This document shows positions 42,304-50,750 of a stretch of DNA of 64,000 nucleotides, in pieces. A program made the translations under genes and the position numbers. Location: NCBI GenBank assembly GCA_025920305.1, contig JAPDMB010000001.1, forward strand, positions 1-64,000, read 5' to 3'. The notes under the pieces were generated by a model. The model was not told the origin of the DNA, searched no databases, and was given only the letters and a program-made list of their open reading frames with translations. How positions within the stretch are numbered: the stretch's first letter is position 1; each line of letters opens with the position of its first letter. This DNA comes from Candidatus Parvarchaeota archaeon. GTDB lineage: Archaea > Nanobdellota > Nanobdellia > Parvarchaeales > Parvarchaeaceae.

Positions 42304-42564
42304 ATGGAAAATTGGTATAAATTTTTTAAGGAGCAGTCTAATAGGACTATAAAGGTAGGCGAGTACGAAATAGTCTACAAAGGCAAGAACCTTGAGGAAA
42401 GTTGGAGTTCAGCGGAAAAACCACCGGTCTCAGTTCATAAGGAGAGCATCAAAGTACTTAAGAACGGCGAAAAAGTAAAACTTAAGAAAGCGGATAAACT
42501 CAAGCTGATAGAGGCACTAAAGCGCGGTAACCTGGATGAGGTTTCTGGTTTGCTTCCAAAATAA
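42304..42564 (+). CDS. Small basic protein, unknown
   Basis: This 86-residue Lys-rich protein (MENWYKFFKEQSNRTIKVGE at the start, KADKLKLIEALKRGNLDEV near the end) is not recognised. A short beta stretch (KVGEYEIVYKGK) precedes a charged linker and a helical C-terminus. It has one of the few strong Shine-Dalgarno sequences in the window (GGAGGG, 7 bases before the ATG), which suggests good expression. Confidence 0.65.
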   Translation: MENWYKFFKEQSNRTIKVGEYEIVYKGKNLEESWSSAEKPPVSVHKESIKVLKNGEKVKLKKADKLKLIEALKRGNLDEVSGLLPK

Positions 42565-42660
42565 ACTTAAGATTCCCTATCGCAAAATGCCTTGTGGCGC
42601 AGCTGCCAGCAGTTTGCTGACAATCTGCGACAAACATGCATCGCAATACGAGCGGACACC

Positions 42661-42706
42661 TCTCTCCCCTATCTTTCGAAAGGGGAATTCTCGGCGGGCT
42701 TGTTAA
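42661..42706 (-). repeat. Dispersed hairpin repeat, copy 1
   Basis: On the minus strand the element reads TTAACAAGCCCGCCGAGAAT then TCCCCTTTCGAAAGATAGGGGAGAGA. It is nearly identical to the plus-strand element at 62980-63030: two mismatches over the first 35 bases, then a one-base indel. The CCCCT/AGGGG stem is kept in both. The position, in a 175-base non-coding gap, suggests a mobile-element end or a dispersed structured RNA. Confidence 0.6.
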
Positions 42707-42739
42707 AAGGATAAATATTAATAACTGTTTCTATCTTAA

Positions 42740-43345
42740 ATGGTGGAAGCATTGGATGATCTCTTAGATCAGATAAACAGCTTAGAGAATCAGATAAGGT
42801 CGGTTGAGATGGAGCTGCGTTTTAGCGATAGCCTATTCAATGAGGGTCAGACCAATATACCCCCTGAAGAGATATCGCGTATTATGCATCAAAAGAGTGC
42901 GGAGAATAAGGCGCCAGCTATCCAGCCAATCGTACAAAAGCCGGAATCAGCAATTCAGGCAAACCCAGAGATTCAAATGAATAAGCCAAAGGCAGAGATC
43001 GGGGCGGGAAAAGCGGAGATTAATGCATCGGTTAAGACAGAACCCAGTAAAAGCACTGAAATAGGTAGCACCAGCAAAAGCACTGAAATAAAAGGTGTAG
43101 CGTCTGCCGGCGTCCAGCCCCCTCAGGCGCAGCAAGAAGTCGTACAGATTCCAAGCGTACAATATGGAGCAGCCGACATACCATCGATAGCTTTTGTTAT
43201 AAAGAAATTATCCGAGTTGATAGACCTTAACTCAAAGATATCCGAAGAGCTGCAGGAGATAATATCAACCTCCTCTAAAGCCGACGCGTCTAAGAGACTC
43301 TCCTCTCTGATAAATAAGCTTGCCTATGCGAGCATCTATGGCTAA
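42740..43345 (+). CDS. Coiled-coil/disordered protein, unknown
   Basis: This 201-residue protein has a short N-terminal coiled coil (LDDLLDQINSLENQIRSVEM), a disordered middle rich in P, E, K, A, Q and S with the repeated unit SKSTEI (near 103 and 112), and a helical C-terminal 60 residues (FVIKKLSELIDLNSKISEEL). I recognise no family. It overlaps the start of the phosphoglycerate mutase gene by 8 bases, so the two are co-translated. The layout is that of an adaptor or scaffold protein. Confidence 0.62.
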   Translation: MVEALDDLLDQINSLENQIRSVEMELRFSDSLFNEGQTNIPPEEISRIMHQKSAENKAPAIQPIVQKPESAIQANPEIQMNKPKAEIGAGKAEINASVKTEPSKSTEIGSTSKSTEIKGVASAGVQPPQAQQEVVQIPSVQYGAADIPSIAFVIKKLSELIDLNSKISEELQEIISTSSKADASKRLSSLINKLAYASIYG

Positions 43346-44588
43346 GCTTGTATTCCTTATAGTGGACGGGATGGGCGATAGGCCGATAAAGCTGCTGTCC
43401 AATAAAACTCCCCTGGAATATGCAGATAAGCTAAATATTAATTCTACCCTCACGCATGCAGCTTTAGCATTTCCATCAGTTTTGGGGAAGTTGGCTCCAG
43501 AGAGCGACTCTGGGGTGATGGCCGATCTAGGTTATGACCCAAAGAGATACTCCACTGGGAGGGGGTGGTTTGAGTGCCTTGGCTTAGGTATGGCTCCTAC
43601 CGAAGGAGACTTGAGTGTCAGGGTAAATATAGCCGAGGCTGCAGGCAGCAAGTTGAAGTCTGTGAGGACTTACCTCTCCAAGGAGGAGTTTGCAGAGATA
43701 GAGAAGGATATAAATGAGCGCGTGAAATTGCCTATAGAATTTGAATTCAAGGCCGGGGAGGGCTATAGGGGAGGCCTGATAGTACATGACGGCAAAGGTA
43801 GACTCTCTCAATTCGTTTCAAACAATGAGCCAGGATATACAGTCAGGTTCTTTGGAGATAAGAAATTAAGTTTTGCTTCCAGTACGGCTAAGACAAAAAT
43901 CCCCAGAATAAAGGCGCTGAAGCCGGGCGCTGCTTTCACAGCGGATATACTGAACCGTTTCATATCCGAATCTAAAAAAGTGCTTCTAAAGAGCGATGTT
44001 TATAGAAAAAGGAAGGAAAGCGGCCAGCCTCTGCCGAATTATGTGCTCTTGAGGGATGGAGCTGTACATGATCCTAAATTACCAGACATAAACGAGAGAT
44101 ATGGCAGGAGATGGGCGGCGGTCGTAGGCATGCCGCTAGAGAAGGGCATAGCGCTTGCATCTGGGATGTCCTTGATGGATATCCATGAATTAGACGATTT
44201 GAGCGAAGATCTGGAAAATAAAGCGGAGTACGTTTCAAAAGCTATGGATGCATACGATGCCGTTTATGTGCATGTAAAACAAACGGATGCATTGTCTCAT
44301 TTGGGCAAGTATGCAGAAAAGTACGATGCAATAGAAAAGATAGACAAGATTCTAATCGGTAGGATTCTCCGGAGATTGAGTTTTTCAGATGGGGATACTT
44401 TGGTGGTAACCTGCGACCACCGGACGTCTTCTGATCTGAAGAGGCATACGAATGATAATATCCCGGTCTTGATAGCGAATAAAAAATTTGGCTCGGTCAA
44501 AGAGTTTGGCGAGACTGAATGCAGTAAGCATCATATCAAGAGCATAAAGAAAGCGACTGATATTATGCCTTTTGTGGTAAGACTATGA
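43338..44588 (+). CDS. apgM: 2,3-bisphosphoglycerate-independent phosphoglycerate mutase (archaeal)
   Basis: This enzyme interconverts 3- and 2-phosphoglycerate. The 416-residue alkaline-phosphatase-superfamily protein has FLIVDGMGDRPIKLL at the N-terminus, LAPESDSGVMADLGYDP with the catalytic Ser, GRGWFECLGLGM, then VHVKQTDALSHLG, and VVTCDHRTSSDLKRHT with the metal ligands. The start at 43338 is chosen over 43320 because MAKLVFLIVDG is the family N-terminus. The last 4 bases overlap PolX. Confidence 0.93.
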   Translation: MAKLVFLIVDGMGDRPIKLLSNKTPLEYADKLNINSTLTHAALAFPSVLGKLAPESDSGVMADLGYDPKRYSTGRGWFECLGLGMAPTEGDLSVRVNIAEAAGSKLKSVRTYLSKEEFAEIEKDINERVKLPIEFEFKAGEGYRGGLIVHDGKGRLSQFVSNNEPGYTVRFFGDKKLSFASSTAKTKIPRIKALKPGAAFTADILNRFISESKKVLLKSDVYRKRKESGQPLPNYVLLRDGAVHDPKLPDINERYGRRWAAVVGMPLEKGIALASGMSLMDIHELDDLSEDLENKAEYVSKAMDAYDAVYVHVKQTDALSHLGKYAEKYDAIEKIDKILIGRILRRLSFSDGDTLVVTCDHRTSSDLKRHTNDNIPVLIANKKFGSVKEFGETECSKHHIKSIKKATDIMPFVVRL

Positions 44589-46288
44589 GCAATAAGCAGC
44601 TGGCAGACATTTTCTACACCATCGCGGACATCTTAGAGATAGAAGGTGTCAATTGGAAGCCAGTAGCATACAGAAAAGCTGCGCTTAGCATCTCCACGTT
44701 GTCTGGCGACATCTCAGATTACTATAAGAATGGCAAACTAGAACGGATAGAGGGGGTAGGAGAAGGGATAGGGAAGAAGATAATAGAGTACATCAAGACC
44801 GGAAAGGTAGAAAAATATGAAGAGCTGAAGAAAAAGTATCCCATTGATTTTGATTCCCTTAGGCAGGTTAGAGGTCTAGGACCTAAGAAGATATTCTCCC
44901 TCTACAAATCATTAGGCATAAAAAATATTGATGACCTGAGGGAGGCGGTGTCTAAGCATAAACTCAGAGAACTGGAAGGGTTCGGGGAGAAAACCGAAGC
45001 CAATCTGTCTAACACCCTTGCGTCAGTTGTAGAGAGCACAGAGAAGAGGGTCCCGCTCGGTTTCATGCTGGAAAGCGCGGAGAACTTGGTCTCAGAGCTT
45101 AGGAGAAGCGGTCTATTCAATAAGGTTGAGATAGCCGGATCCACCAGGAGGATGAAGGAGACGATAGGCGACTTGGATATACTTGCTACGTCGAATAAGC
45201 CAGAGGAAGCGATGCGATTCTTCACTAAAATGAAGGAGGTCTCAGACGTCCTTGTCAGTGGCCCGACAAAGACTTCCGTAGAGCTAAAGTTCGGTCTTAA
45301 CTGCGATCTTAGAGTCGTGGAAGACGAATCATTTGGCTCAGCTATGCAGTACTTCACTGGCAATAAAGAACATAACATAAAGCTGAGAAGGATAGCTTTG
45401 TCAAAGGGGTTGAAGCTGAACGAGTACGGCATATTTAGAGGAGACAAGAAAGTAGCAGGCGAATCCGAAGAGGGGGTATATTCTTATCTTGGCCTAGACT
45501 ACATGCCTCCAGAGCTTAGAGAGGACACAGGCGAAATAGAAGCTGCTCAGGTCCATCAGCTGCCAAAACTAGTCCAATATGAGGAAATCTTAGGGGATCT
45601 ACATACCCATACAAACGACAGCGATGGCGCGGATTCGCTGGGCGAATTGGTATCAGAGGCAAAAAAGATCGGACTTAAGTATATCGCCGTAACAAATCAT
45701 AGCTACAGTTTAAGAGTGTCTAAGGGACTGGATGACAAGAGGTTTGAAGCATTGAACAGGAGGATAGAAGCGCTGAATGGCAAAGAAAACTTCAGCGTGC
45801 TAAAGGGGGTAGAGCTGGAGATACTTAAGGATGGTTCATTGGATCTAAGCAGCAAGACTCTTTTGGGGATGGACTTTGTGATAGGCGCACTGCACCAGAA
45901 TATCAGCAACGATCGCAAGACCAACACAGACCGGCTTATCAAAGCCATAGAAAGCGGGAAGTTATCCGCGATAGCGCATCCGACCGATAGAATTATAGGT
46001 GAGAGGCCTCCTATCAATCTGGATCTAGATAAGGTATTCGAAGCCTGCGAAAAAAACGATGTTATGCTGGAGATAAACGGCTATCCAACACGCTCTGATT
46101 TACCTTTTGATCTGGTGAAGAGGGCTTCGAAGTACCGCGTTAAATTCAGCCTTGGAAGCGATTCCCACCGGTTGGCTCATCTAAGATTCTTGAGGCTGGC
46201 AACTGCCATAGCAAGGAGGGGGTGGCTCACTAAGAAAGACGTCATCAACACCCTCACCTATGAGCAGATTATAAAACTTAAGCGTTAA
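44585..46288 (+). CDS. polX: DNA polymerase X family with PHP domain
   Basis: PolX fills short gaps in base-excision repair. The 567-residue protein has the lyase-like N-terminal domain with two HhH motifs (IEGVGEGIGKKI, VRGLGPKKI), the nucleotidyltransferase site EIAGSTRRMKETIGDLDILA with GDLDIL, and AMQYFTGNKEHNIKLR. The C-terminal PHP domain has LGDLHTHTNDSDG, VTNHS, GVELEI, AIAHPTDR and GSDSHR. The metal ligands of PHP are all visible, so a 3'-5' exonuclease or phosphoesterase activity is likely. It is co-translated with apgM. Confidence 0.94.
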   Translation: MSNKQLADIFYTIADILEIEGVNWKPVAYRKAALSISTLSGDISDYYKNGKLERIEGVGEGIGKKIIEYIKTGKVEKYEELKKKYPIDFDSLRQVRGLGPKKIFSLYKSLGIKNIDDLREAVSKHKLRELEGFGEKTEANLSNTLASVVESTEKRVPLGFMLESAENLVSELRRSGLFNKVEIAGSTRRMKETIGDLDILATSNKPEEAMRFFTKMKEVSDVLVSGPTKTSVELKFGLNCDLRVVEDESFGSAMQYFTGNKEHNIKLRRIALSKGLKLNEYGIFRGDKKVAGESEEGVYSYLGLDYMPPELREDTGEIEAAQVHQLPKLVQYEEILGDLHTHTNDSDGADSLGELVSEAKKIGLKYIAVTNHSYSLRVSKGLDDKRFEALNRRIEALNGKENFSVLKGVELEILKDGSLDLSSKTLLGMDFVIGALHQNISNDRKTNTDRLIKAIESGKLSAIAHPTDRIIGERPPINLDLDKVFEACEKNDVMLEINGYPTRSDLPFDLVKRASKYRVKFSLGSDSHRLAHLRFLRLATAIARRGWLTKKDVINTLTYEQIIKLKR

Positions 46289-46317
46289 ATATTAAAATGT
46301 ATTTCATAATAGATGTC

Positions 46318-47022
46318 ATGGAACCTACATCTTTCAGGGTCAGCAGTGGAATAACAGGCTTCGATCAGCTTGTAAATGGCGGTTTGGTGTCAAATACCGT
46401 CTCAGCGCTTTTCGGCTCCCCTGGCGCAGGGAAAAGTATATTCGCCCTTAGCTTTCTAAGGGCTGGATTGAAGGAAAATGAGAAGGTGTTCTACATCAGT
46501 TTAGAGCAGGACTTGGATGCAATACTTAGGGAAGCGGATTCTCTTGGTTTTACTGAGTTTAGGGAGAACATGAACACAAACTTCGTTTTCGTTAGGATGA
46601 CCGGCCACGATTTCAAGGAGTTCTTACTTGTGGATCTGCCAAAGATATTAGAAAGCAGGACTGGAAAACATTCAAGGATAGTCGTGGATCCGTTGACACC
46701 GCTGTTCTGGGAAATCCATGATATAGCGATGCAGAGGAATCTTTTGAGTAATGCCTTCGATATGCTTCGCTCATTTGGCACGTCTATCGTCACGGTAGAA
46801 AAATATGGTAATCTAAACGTGCTGGACTTATCAGAGGAGCTGGCCATACCGCTATATTTGTCGGACTGTGTGATATTGCTCACGATGATATTCAATCAAA
46901 ACTTCTATCAAAAGGCCATATCCATCCTCAAGTTCAGATATTCCTCCCACAGTTCAGGCTTGCACCCCTTCGATATAGAGCAGGGTGGGATAAAGATATT
47001 CCAGGACCAGCCTGTCTTCTGA
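46318..47022 (+). CDS. KaiC-like RecA-superfamily ATPase
   Basis: This 234-residue single-domain ATPase begins FRVSSGITGFDQLVNGGLVS and has an intact Walker A, FGSPGAGKSIFALSF. EKVFYISLEQDLDAILREAD is typical of archaeal KaiC-like proteins, and RIVVDPLTPLFWEI provides the Walker B strand. A second possible start is the ATG at 46297. It lies 11 bases before thrS. The function of these single-domain KaiC-like proteins is mostly unknown; some act with archaellum or signalling systems. Confidence 0.85.
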   Translation: MEPTSFRVSSGITGFDQLVNGGLVSNTVSALFGSPGAGKSIFALSFLRAGLKENEKVFYISLEQDLDAILREADSLGFTEFRENMNTNFVFVRMTGHDFKEFLLVDLPKILESRTGKHSRIVVDPLTPLFWEIHDIAMQRNLLSNAFDMLRSFGTSIVTVEKYGNLNVLDLSEELAIPLYLSDCVILLTMIFNQNFYQKAISILKFRYSSHSSGLHPFDIEQGGIKIFQDQPVF

Positions 47023-47033
47023 GAGGCGTGGAT

Positions 47034-48935
47034 ATGAAAGTAAAGTTCAGAGATAAGATTTACGAATCGAATGAGAGAAGCTCTTTCTTGAAGCTCGCGG
47101 AATCAGTCGGCATAGATATAAAAGAGGTAATAACTGTAAAAGCGGGTGGTAAACTATTCGATTTATCCTCAAGTGTCCCGGATGTAAACGAAGTCGAGTT
47201 CCTAGATTTCAATAGCCCAGAGGGGAAGATGGTATTTTGGCATTCATCTGCGCATATCTTGGCTGACGCGGTAAAGCGTCTGTATCCCGAGGCTTTATTG
47301 GGTATAGGTCCTCCAATCGACGGAGGTTTTTACTATGATTTTTATAATCTAAACATAGGAGACAATGACCTTAAAAGGATAGAGGAGGAGATGAAGGCGA
47401 TCTCGAAGGAGAATAATAAGTTCGAGAGGATACCATTGACAAGGGAAGAGGCCGAGAAGAGACTAAGTGGAGAGAGGTTCAAACTTGAGATATTGAATGA
47501 CCTGACAGGTGAAATAACACTTTATAGAGATGGAAAATTCGAGGATCTATGCAGGGGGCCTCATATTCTATCAACAGGGGCGGTTAAGGCGGTAAAGCTC
47601 CTTAAGGTATCAGGCGCCTATTGGAAGGGGGATAATAAGCGCGAGTCCATGACTAGAATATACGGCATAACTTTTCCTTCAAAAGAGGAGTTGGATGAAT
47701 ATCTCAAATTCTTAGAGGAGCGAAAGGCACATGACCACAAGAAGATAGGCAGAGAATTAGAATTGTTCGAATTTTTAGATGTATCGCCAGGTTCTCCTTT
47801 CATGCTGCCAAAAGGGACGATAATCTACAATGAACTTGTCAAACTTGCAAGAGAATACGACACTAAATATGGCTATCAGGAGGTAATAACTCCCTTCATC
47901 GCGAAGGTCGATCTTTGGAAGATAAGCGGGCATTTTGATAAATATAGAGAGAATATGTTTGAGGTCAAACCATTTGAATCCGATGAAGAATACGCTTTGA
48001 AGCCGATGAGCTGCCCATTTCATGTACTAATATTTAAATCGAAGACACGTAGTTACAAGGAACTTCCTCTTCGGATATCTGAGCACGGCATAGTGCATAG
48101 GTACGAACTGGAGGGGGCGCTGGATGGTCTTTTAAGAACAAGGGTGCTGCAGCAGAATGACGCGCATGTCTTCGTCAGCGAGGATCAGATAGAGGATGAG
48201 ATACTGTTCGAACTGAAAGAACTCAAAGAGATATATGAGATATTTGATCTATCTCCAGTATTTATCGCTGCTACAAGGCCTGATAAAAGGATAGGGGAGG
48301 ATGAGCTTTGGGATAAAGCGGAGAATGCAATCTTCAGAGCGCTTGAAAAGGCCGGCTATAAGTACACCATTAAGGAAAAAGACGGGTCATTTTATGGACC
48401 GAAGATAGATATATATGTCCTTGACTTTACAGGCAAGCCGGAAGCGGCTTATGCTGTGTCGACGATACAGGTAGACTTCAATTTAGCCAGAAGGTTTGAT
48501 GCAAAGTACACCGGGAAGGACGACAAAGAGCACATACCTGTCGTGATACACCGCTCAATACTAGGCTCCTTTGGCAGGTTTATGGGGGTAATACTTTCGA
48601 ATTCTAAAGGCGAGCTTCCGTTATGGCTGTCTCCAGTGCAGGTAAAAGTGCTGCCTATAAGTGACAGCAATAAGCCGTATGCCGAGGAGGTTGCGGAAAG
48701 ACTAATGAAGGATAAAATAAGGGTTGAATTGGATGAATCAAATTCGACATTGGACAGAAAAATACGCACTTCTCAGTTGGAGAAAGTTCCATACACGGTT
48801 GTGGTAGGCGAGAAAGAGGAAAAGAGTAAAACTATAGCAGTTAGGGATAGGTCAGGCAAAACCAGTTATAATGTAGATTTAAGTAAGTTTATATCGGATT
48901 TGACGGAGAAAATCAGGCTAAGGTCTAAAGCTTAA
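47034..48935 (+). CDS. thrS: Threonyl-tRNA synthetase, bacterial domain type
   Basis: ThrRS charges tRNA-Thr. The 633-residue protein has an N-terminal TGS domain (1-60), then the bacterial/eukaryotic-type N2 editing domain with HSSAH (His70, His74) and DLCRGPHI (Cys173, His177), a class II core with KPMSCPFHVL, NDAHVFVS and PVVIHRSILGSFGRFMG carrying the zinc ligands, and an anticodon domain (VQVKVLPISD). Most archaea use a different D-amino-acid-deacylase-like editing domain, so this architecture is notable. A GTG at 47028 is an alternative start. Confidence 0.95.
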   Translation: MKVKFRDKIYESNERSSFLKLAESVGIDIKEVITVKAGGKLFDLSSSVPDVNEVEFLDFNSPEGKMVFWHSSAHILADAVKRLYPEALLGIGPPIDGGFYYDFYNLNIGDNDLKRIEEEMKAISKENNKFERIPLTREEAEKRLSGERFKLEILNDLTGEITLYRDGKFEDLCRGPHILSTGAVKAVKLLKVSGAYWKGDNKRESMTRIYGITFPSKEELDEYLKFLEERKAHDHKKIGRELELFEFLDVSPGSPFMLPKGTIIYNELVKLAREYDTKYGYQEVITPFIAKVDLWKISGHFDKYRENMFEVKPFESDEEYALKPMSCPFHVLIFKSKTRSYKELPLRISEHGIVHRYELEGALDGLLRTRVLQQNDAHVFVSEDQIEDEILFELKELKEIYEIFDLSPVFIAATRPDKRIGEDELWDKAENAIFRALEKAGYKYTIKEKDGSFYGPKIDIYVLDFTGKPEAAYAVSTIQVDFNLARRFDAKYTGKDDKEHIPVVIHRSILGSFGRFMGVILSNSKGELPLWLSPVQVKVLPISDSNKPYAEEVAERLMKDKIRVELDESNSTLDRKIRTSQLEKVPYTVVVGEKEEKSKTIAVRDRSGKTSYNVDLSKFISDLTEKIRLRSKA

Positions 48936-49476
48936 TCTCCTCATCTACGAAGCTTCTGACTTTGTCTATAAATGCAGAATCTAAACCGTCGTCGCTCATC
49001 ACAACAAACACCGTCTTCTGCTTCTTTTCATGCGTCAAAGAAGAGATGTAGTGTATAAATCTGAGCATCTCGTTCTGCGAGTTGTAGATCGAAAAAGAGG
49101 TTATAGAATCTATAAATATGAATAAATTTTTCTCCAAATTTATCATATTCTCCAGGTTTATACTCAGCCTCGTTAGATCAGCAGGCGAATCTAGCACTAT
49201 TATATTTTCGCTAGGCTTTGGTATCTTCCTATAAAGCGAGCTTGTTATAGTGTCTATAATCTTGTATTTTTTTATACCAGTGGATGATAATTGGCTTTCA
49301 ATCGTATCCCCAGGGACGCTTCCCGTGACATAGATCGGCATGAAGCCCATGCTGTTGATATTATTGAAGATATAATTAAAGTTGTCGTTTAATTTATCCC
49401 TTTCGTTAAGGAGTAGAAGGCTTACATTCGAATTTATCAGCCTTTTGATGCTGTTAGTTATATCATCTCCATTCAT
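48925..49476 (-). CDS. Degenerate RecA/KaiC-like protein
   Basis: This 183-residue protein has the alternating strand-helix layout of a RecA fold: VSLLLLNERDKLNDNFNYIF, GFMPIYVTGSVPGDTI, IIVLDSPADLTRLSIN, then LFIFIDSITSFSIY (Walker-B-like) and TVFVVMSDDG. The Walker A position (NERDKLND) has no Gly-rich loop, so ATP binding is doubtful. It resembles archaeal DUF835-like or KaiC-remnant proteins. Its end overlaps the thrS end by 11 bases in convergent orientation. Confidence 0.6.
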   Translation of the reverse strand: MNGDDITNSIKRLINSNVSLLLLNERDKLNDNFNYIFNNINSMGFMPIYVTGSVPGDTIESQLSSTGIKKYKIIDTITSSLYRKIPKPSENIIVLDSPADLTRLSINLENMINLEKNLFIFIDSITSFSIYNSQNEMLRFIHYISSLTHEKKQKTVFVVMSDDGLDSAFIDKVRSFVDEEIKL

Positions 49477-49525
49477 ATAGTTGATTAGGGGTTACCTCAA
49501 TTAATACTTTGTATCTATTATACTA

Positions 49526-49608
49526 CGCTGGGAATGGGATTCGAACCCATGCATCCTTTCGGAAACAGGCTCTCCAAACCTGCGCCGTAACCGCTTGGCT
49601 ATCCCAGC
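49526..49608 (-). tRNA. tRNA-Ser(GGA)
   Basis: On the minus strand the acceptor GCTGGGA pairs with TCCCAGC, the anticodon stem CAGGT/GCCTG encloses TTGGAGA with anticodon GGA (rc of 49573-49575), a long variable arm (TTTCCGAAAGGAT, stem TCC/GGA) marks class II, the T-arm is ATGGG-TTCGAAT-CCCAT, and the discriminator is G as expected for serine. There is no intron and no encoded CCA. Confidence 0.95.
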
Positions 49609-49637
49609 TAAAGTATGATATTATAATTAATTTTGTC

Positions 49638-50327
49638 TCAATTATTTAAATAATCTCTTAGATCTTCAACGTTCACTATCGGCTTTTCCAGCTTATCCAT
49701 ATCGTCGATGGCAATCCTTTGGCATGCTGTATTTATGAAGACATCCACATCTCTAAACTCGTTCAGCCTTTGAAAGTTTATCTCATCGAACACAATCGTA
49801 TATACCTCTACGCCTCTCTCTGCAAGTTTTTCTTTTATATCCTTTGCACCAGCCGTCTGCCCTGACTTTATCGACTCTACGAACATGACCTTCTTAGCAT
49901 TCAAGGCGATGCCTATGGCCTGCATCATCCTTTTTTTGTAATTTTGTACGAGCTTCTCGTCCATCTCCTCTATATTCTCATTTTCTACGTCAACATTTAT
50001 CACCTTCTTTTCAGTCTTCATAAGGACACCCATTATATGGAACATACCCTGCGTAAAAGCCAGGATCACATCGCAGTCATCGCATTCTGCGGCATATTGA
50101 TCGCATCCAAGTATCTGCCCCGGATACGCGGCTCTGTATTTGGAAGAAAGCAGGACGAACTCTTTGTCTTTTATCTTATCTTTCACATAAGCCATCTGAT
50201 CTAAATATTGTATCACTCCAATCAAGTTAACCTTTTTGTATGGTTTTAGCTTCTCCTTTATTCTCTCCAAAAGCGCATCGCTTATCTTCCCCTTATACCT
50301 CGATTCTACAAACATAGTTTCCATCAT
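49638..50327 (-). CDS. dph2: Dph2 C-terminal two domains (split diphthamide synthase, second part)
   Basis: This 229-residue protein starts METMFVESRYKGK, which matches the beginning of the second domain of archaeal Dph2. It carries YPGQILGCDQYAA (Cys75, second cluster ligand), VESIKSGQTAGAKDIKEKL and INTACQRIAIDD (Cys202, third ligand). The first domain, with the remaining cysteine, is missing here and is encoded at 1409-1741. Domain 1 homology ends just where this protein begins, so together they equal one normal Dph2. The second codon is also ATG. It lies between tRNA-Ser and the divergent S6e gene. Confidence 0.88.
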   Translation of the reverse strand: MMETMFVESRYKGKISDALLERIKEKLKPYKKVNLIGVIQYLDQMAYVKDKIKDKEFVLLSSKYRAAYPGQILGCDQYAAECDDCDVILAFTQGMFHIMGVLMKTEKKVINVDVENENIEEMDEKLVQNYKKRMMQAIGIALNAKKVMFVESIKSGQTAGAKDIKEKLAERGVEVYTIVFDEINFQRLNEFRDVDVFINTACQRIAIDDMDKLEKPIVNVEDLRDYLNN

Positions 50328-50381
50328 GTGTTTAATGTATTAGCAAATATTTATAAATAGAGATACATTTAGAATCAGCAT

Positions 50382-50750
50382 ATGGAAGCGAAGCTAGTGT
50401 TAAATGATCCGTCTACGGAAAAGTCATACAGCCGGGTCATATCCAATGAGGAGATCGATAATCTGCTTGGATTGAAGATAGGTGACGAATTCGATATGTC
50501 ATTTTTAGGATTGGACGGTTACAAGGGCAGAGTAACTGGTGGAAGCTACATGACAGGCACTCCTATGGATAAAAGCATAGACGGCACCGGATTGAAGAGG
50601 GTGCTCAAGGTCTTAAATAAGCATGGGCTGAGAAAGAGGAAGAGCGTCGCAGGAAATACGATAAGCCAGTTCACCTCTCAGATAAATGTAAAGATAGTTA
50701 GTTATGGCAGTAAGAAGTTGGATGAGATTTTCGTGAAAAATAATGGTTGA
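50382..50750 (+). CDS. rps6e: Small-subunit ribosomal protein S6e
   Basis: This 122-residue archaeal eS6 has LGLKIGDEFDMSFLGLDGYK, the diagnostic VTGGSYMTGTPMDKSIDGTG and GLRKRKSVAGNTISQFTSQI. It overlaps the aIF2-gamma gene by 8 bases; S6e-aIF2-gamma-PIN is a conserved archaeal gene order. A TATA-like box (TATTTATAAATA, about 50348-50359) suggests a leaderless or short-leader mRNA. Confidence 0.94.
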   Translation: MEAKLVLNDPSTEKSYSRVISNEEIDNLLGLKIGDEFDMSFLGLDGYKGRVTGGSYMTGTPMDKSIDGTGLKRVLKVLNKHGLRKRKSVAGNTISQFTSQINVKIVSYGSKKLDEIFVKNNG

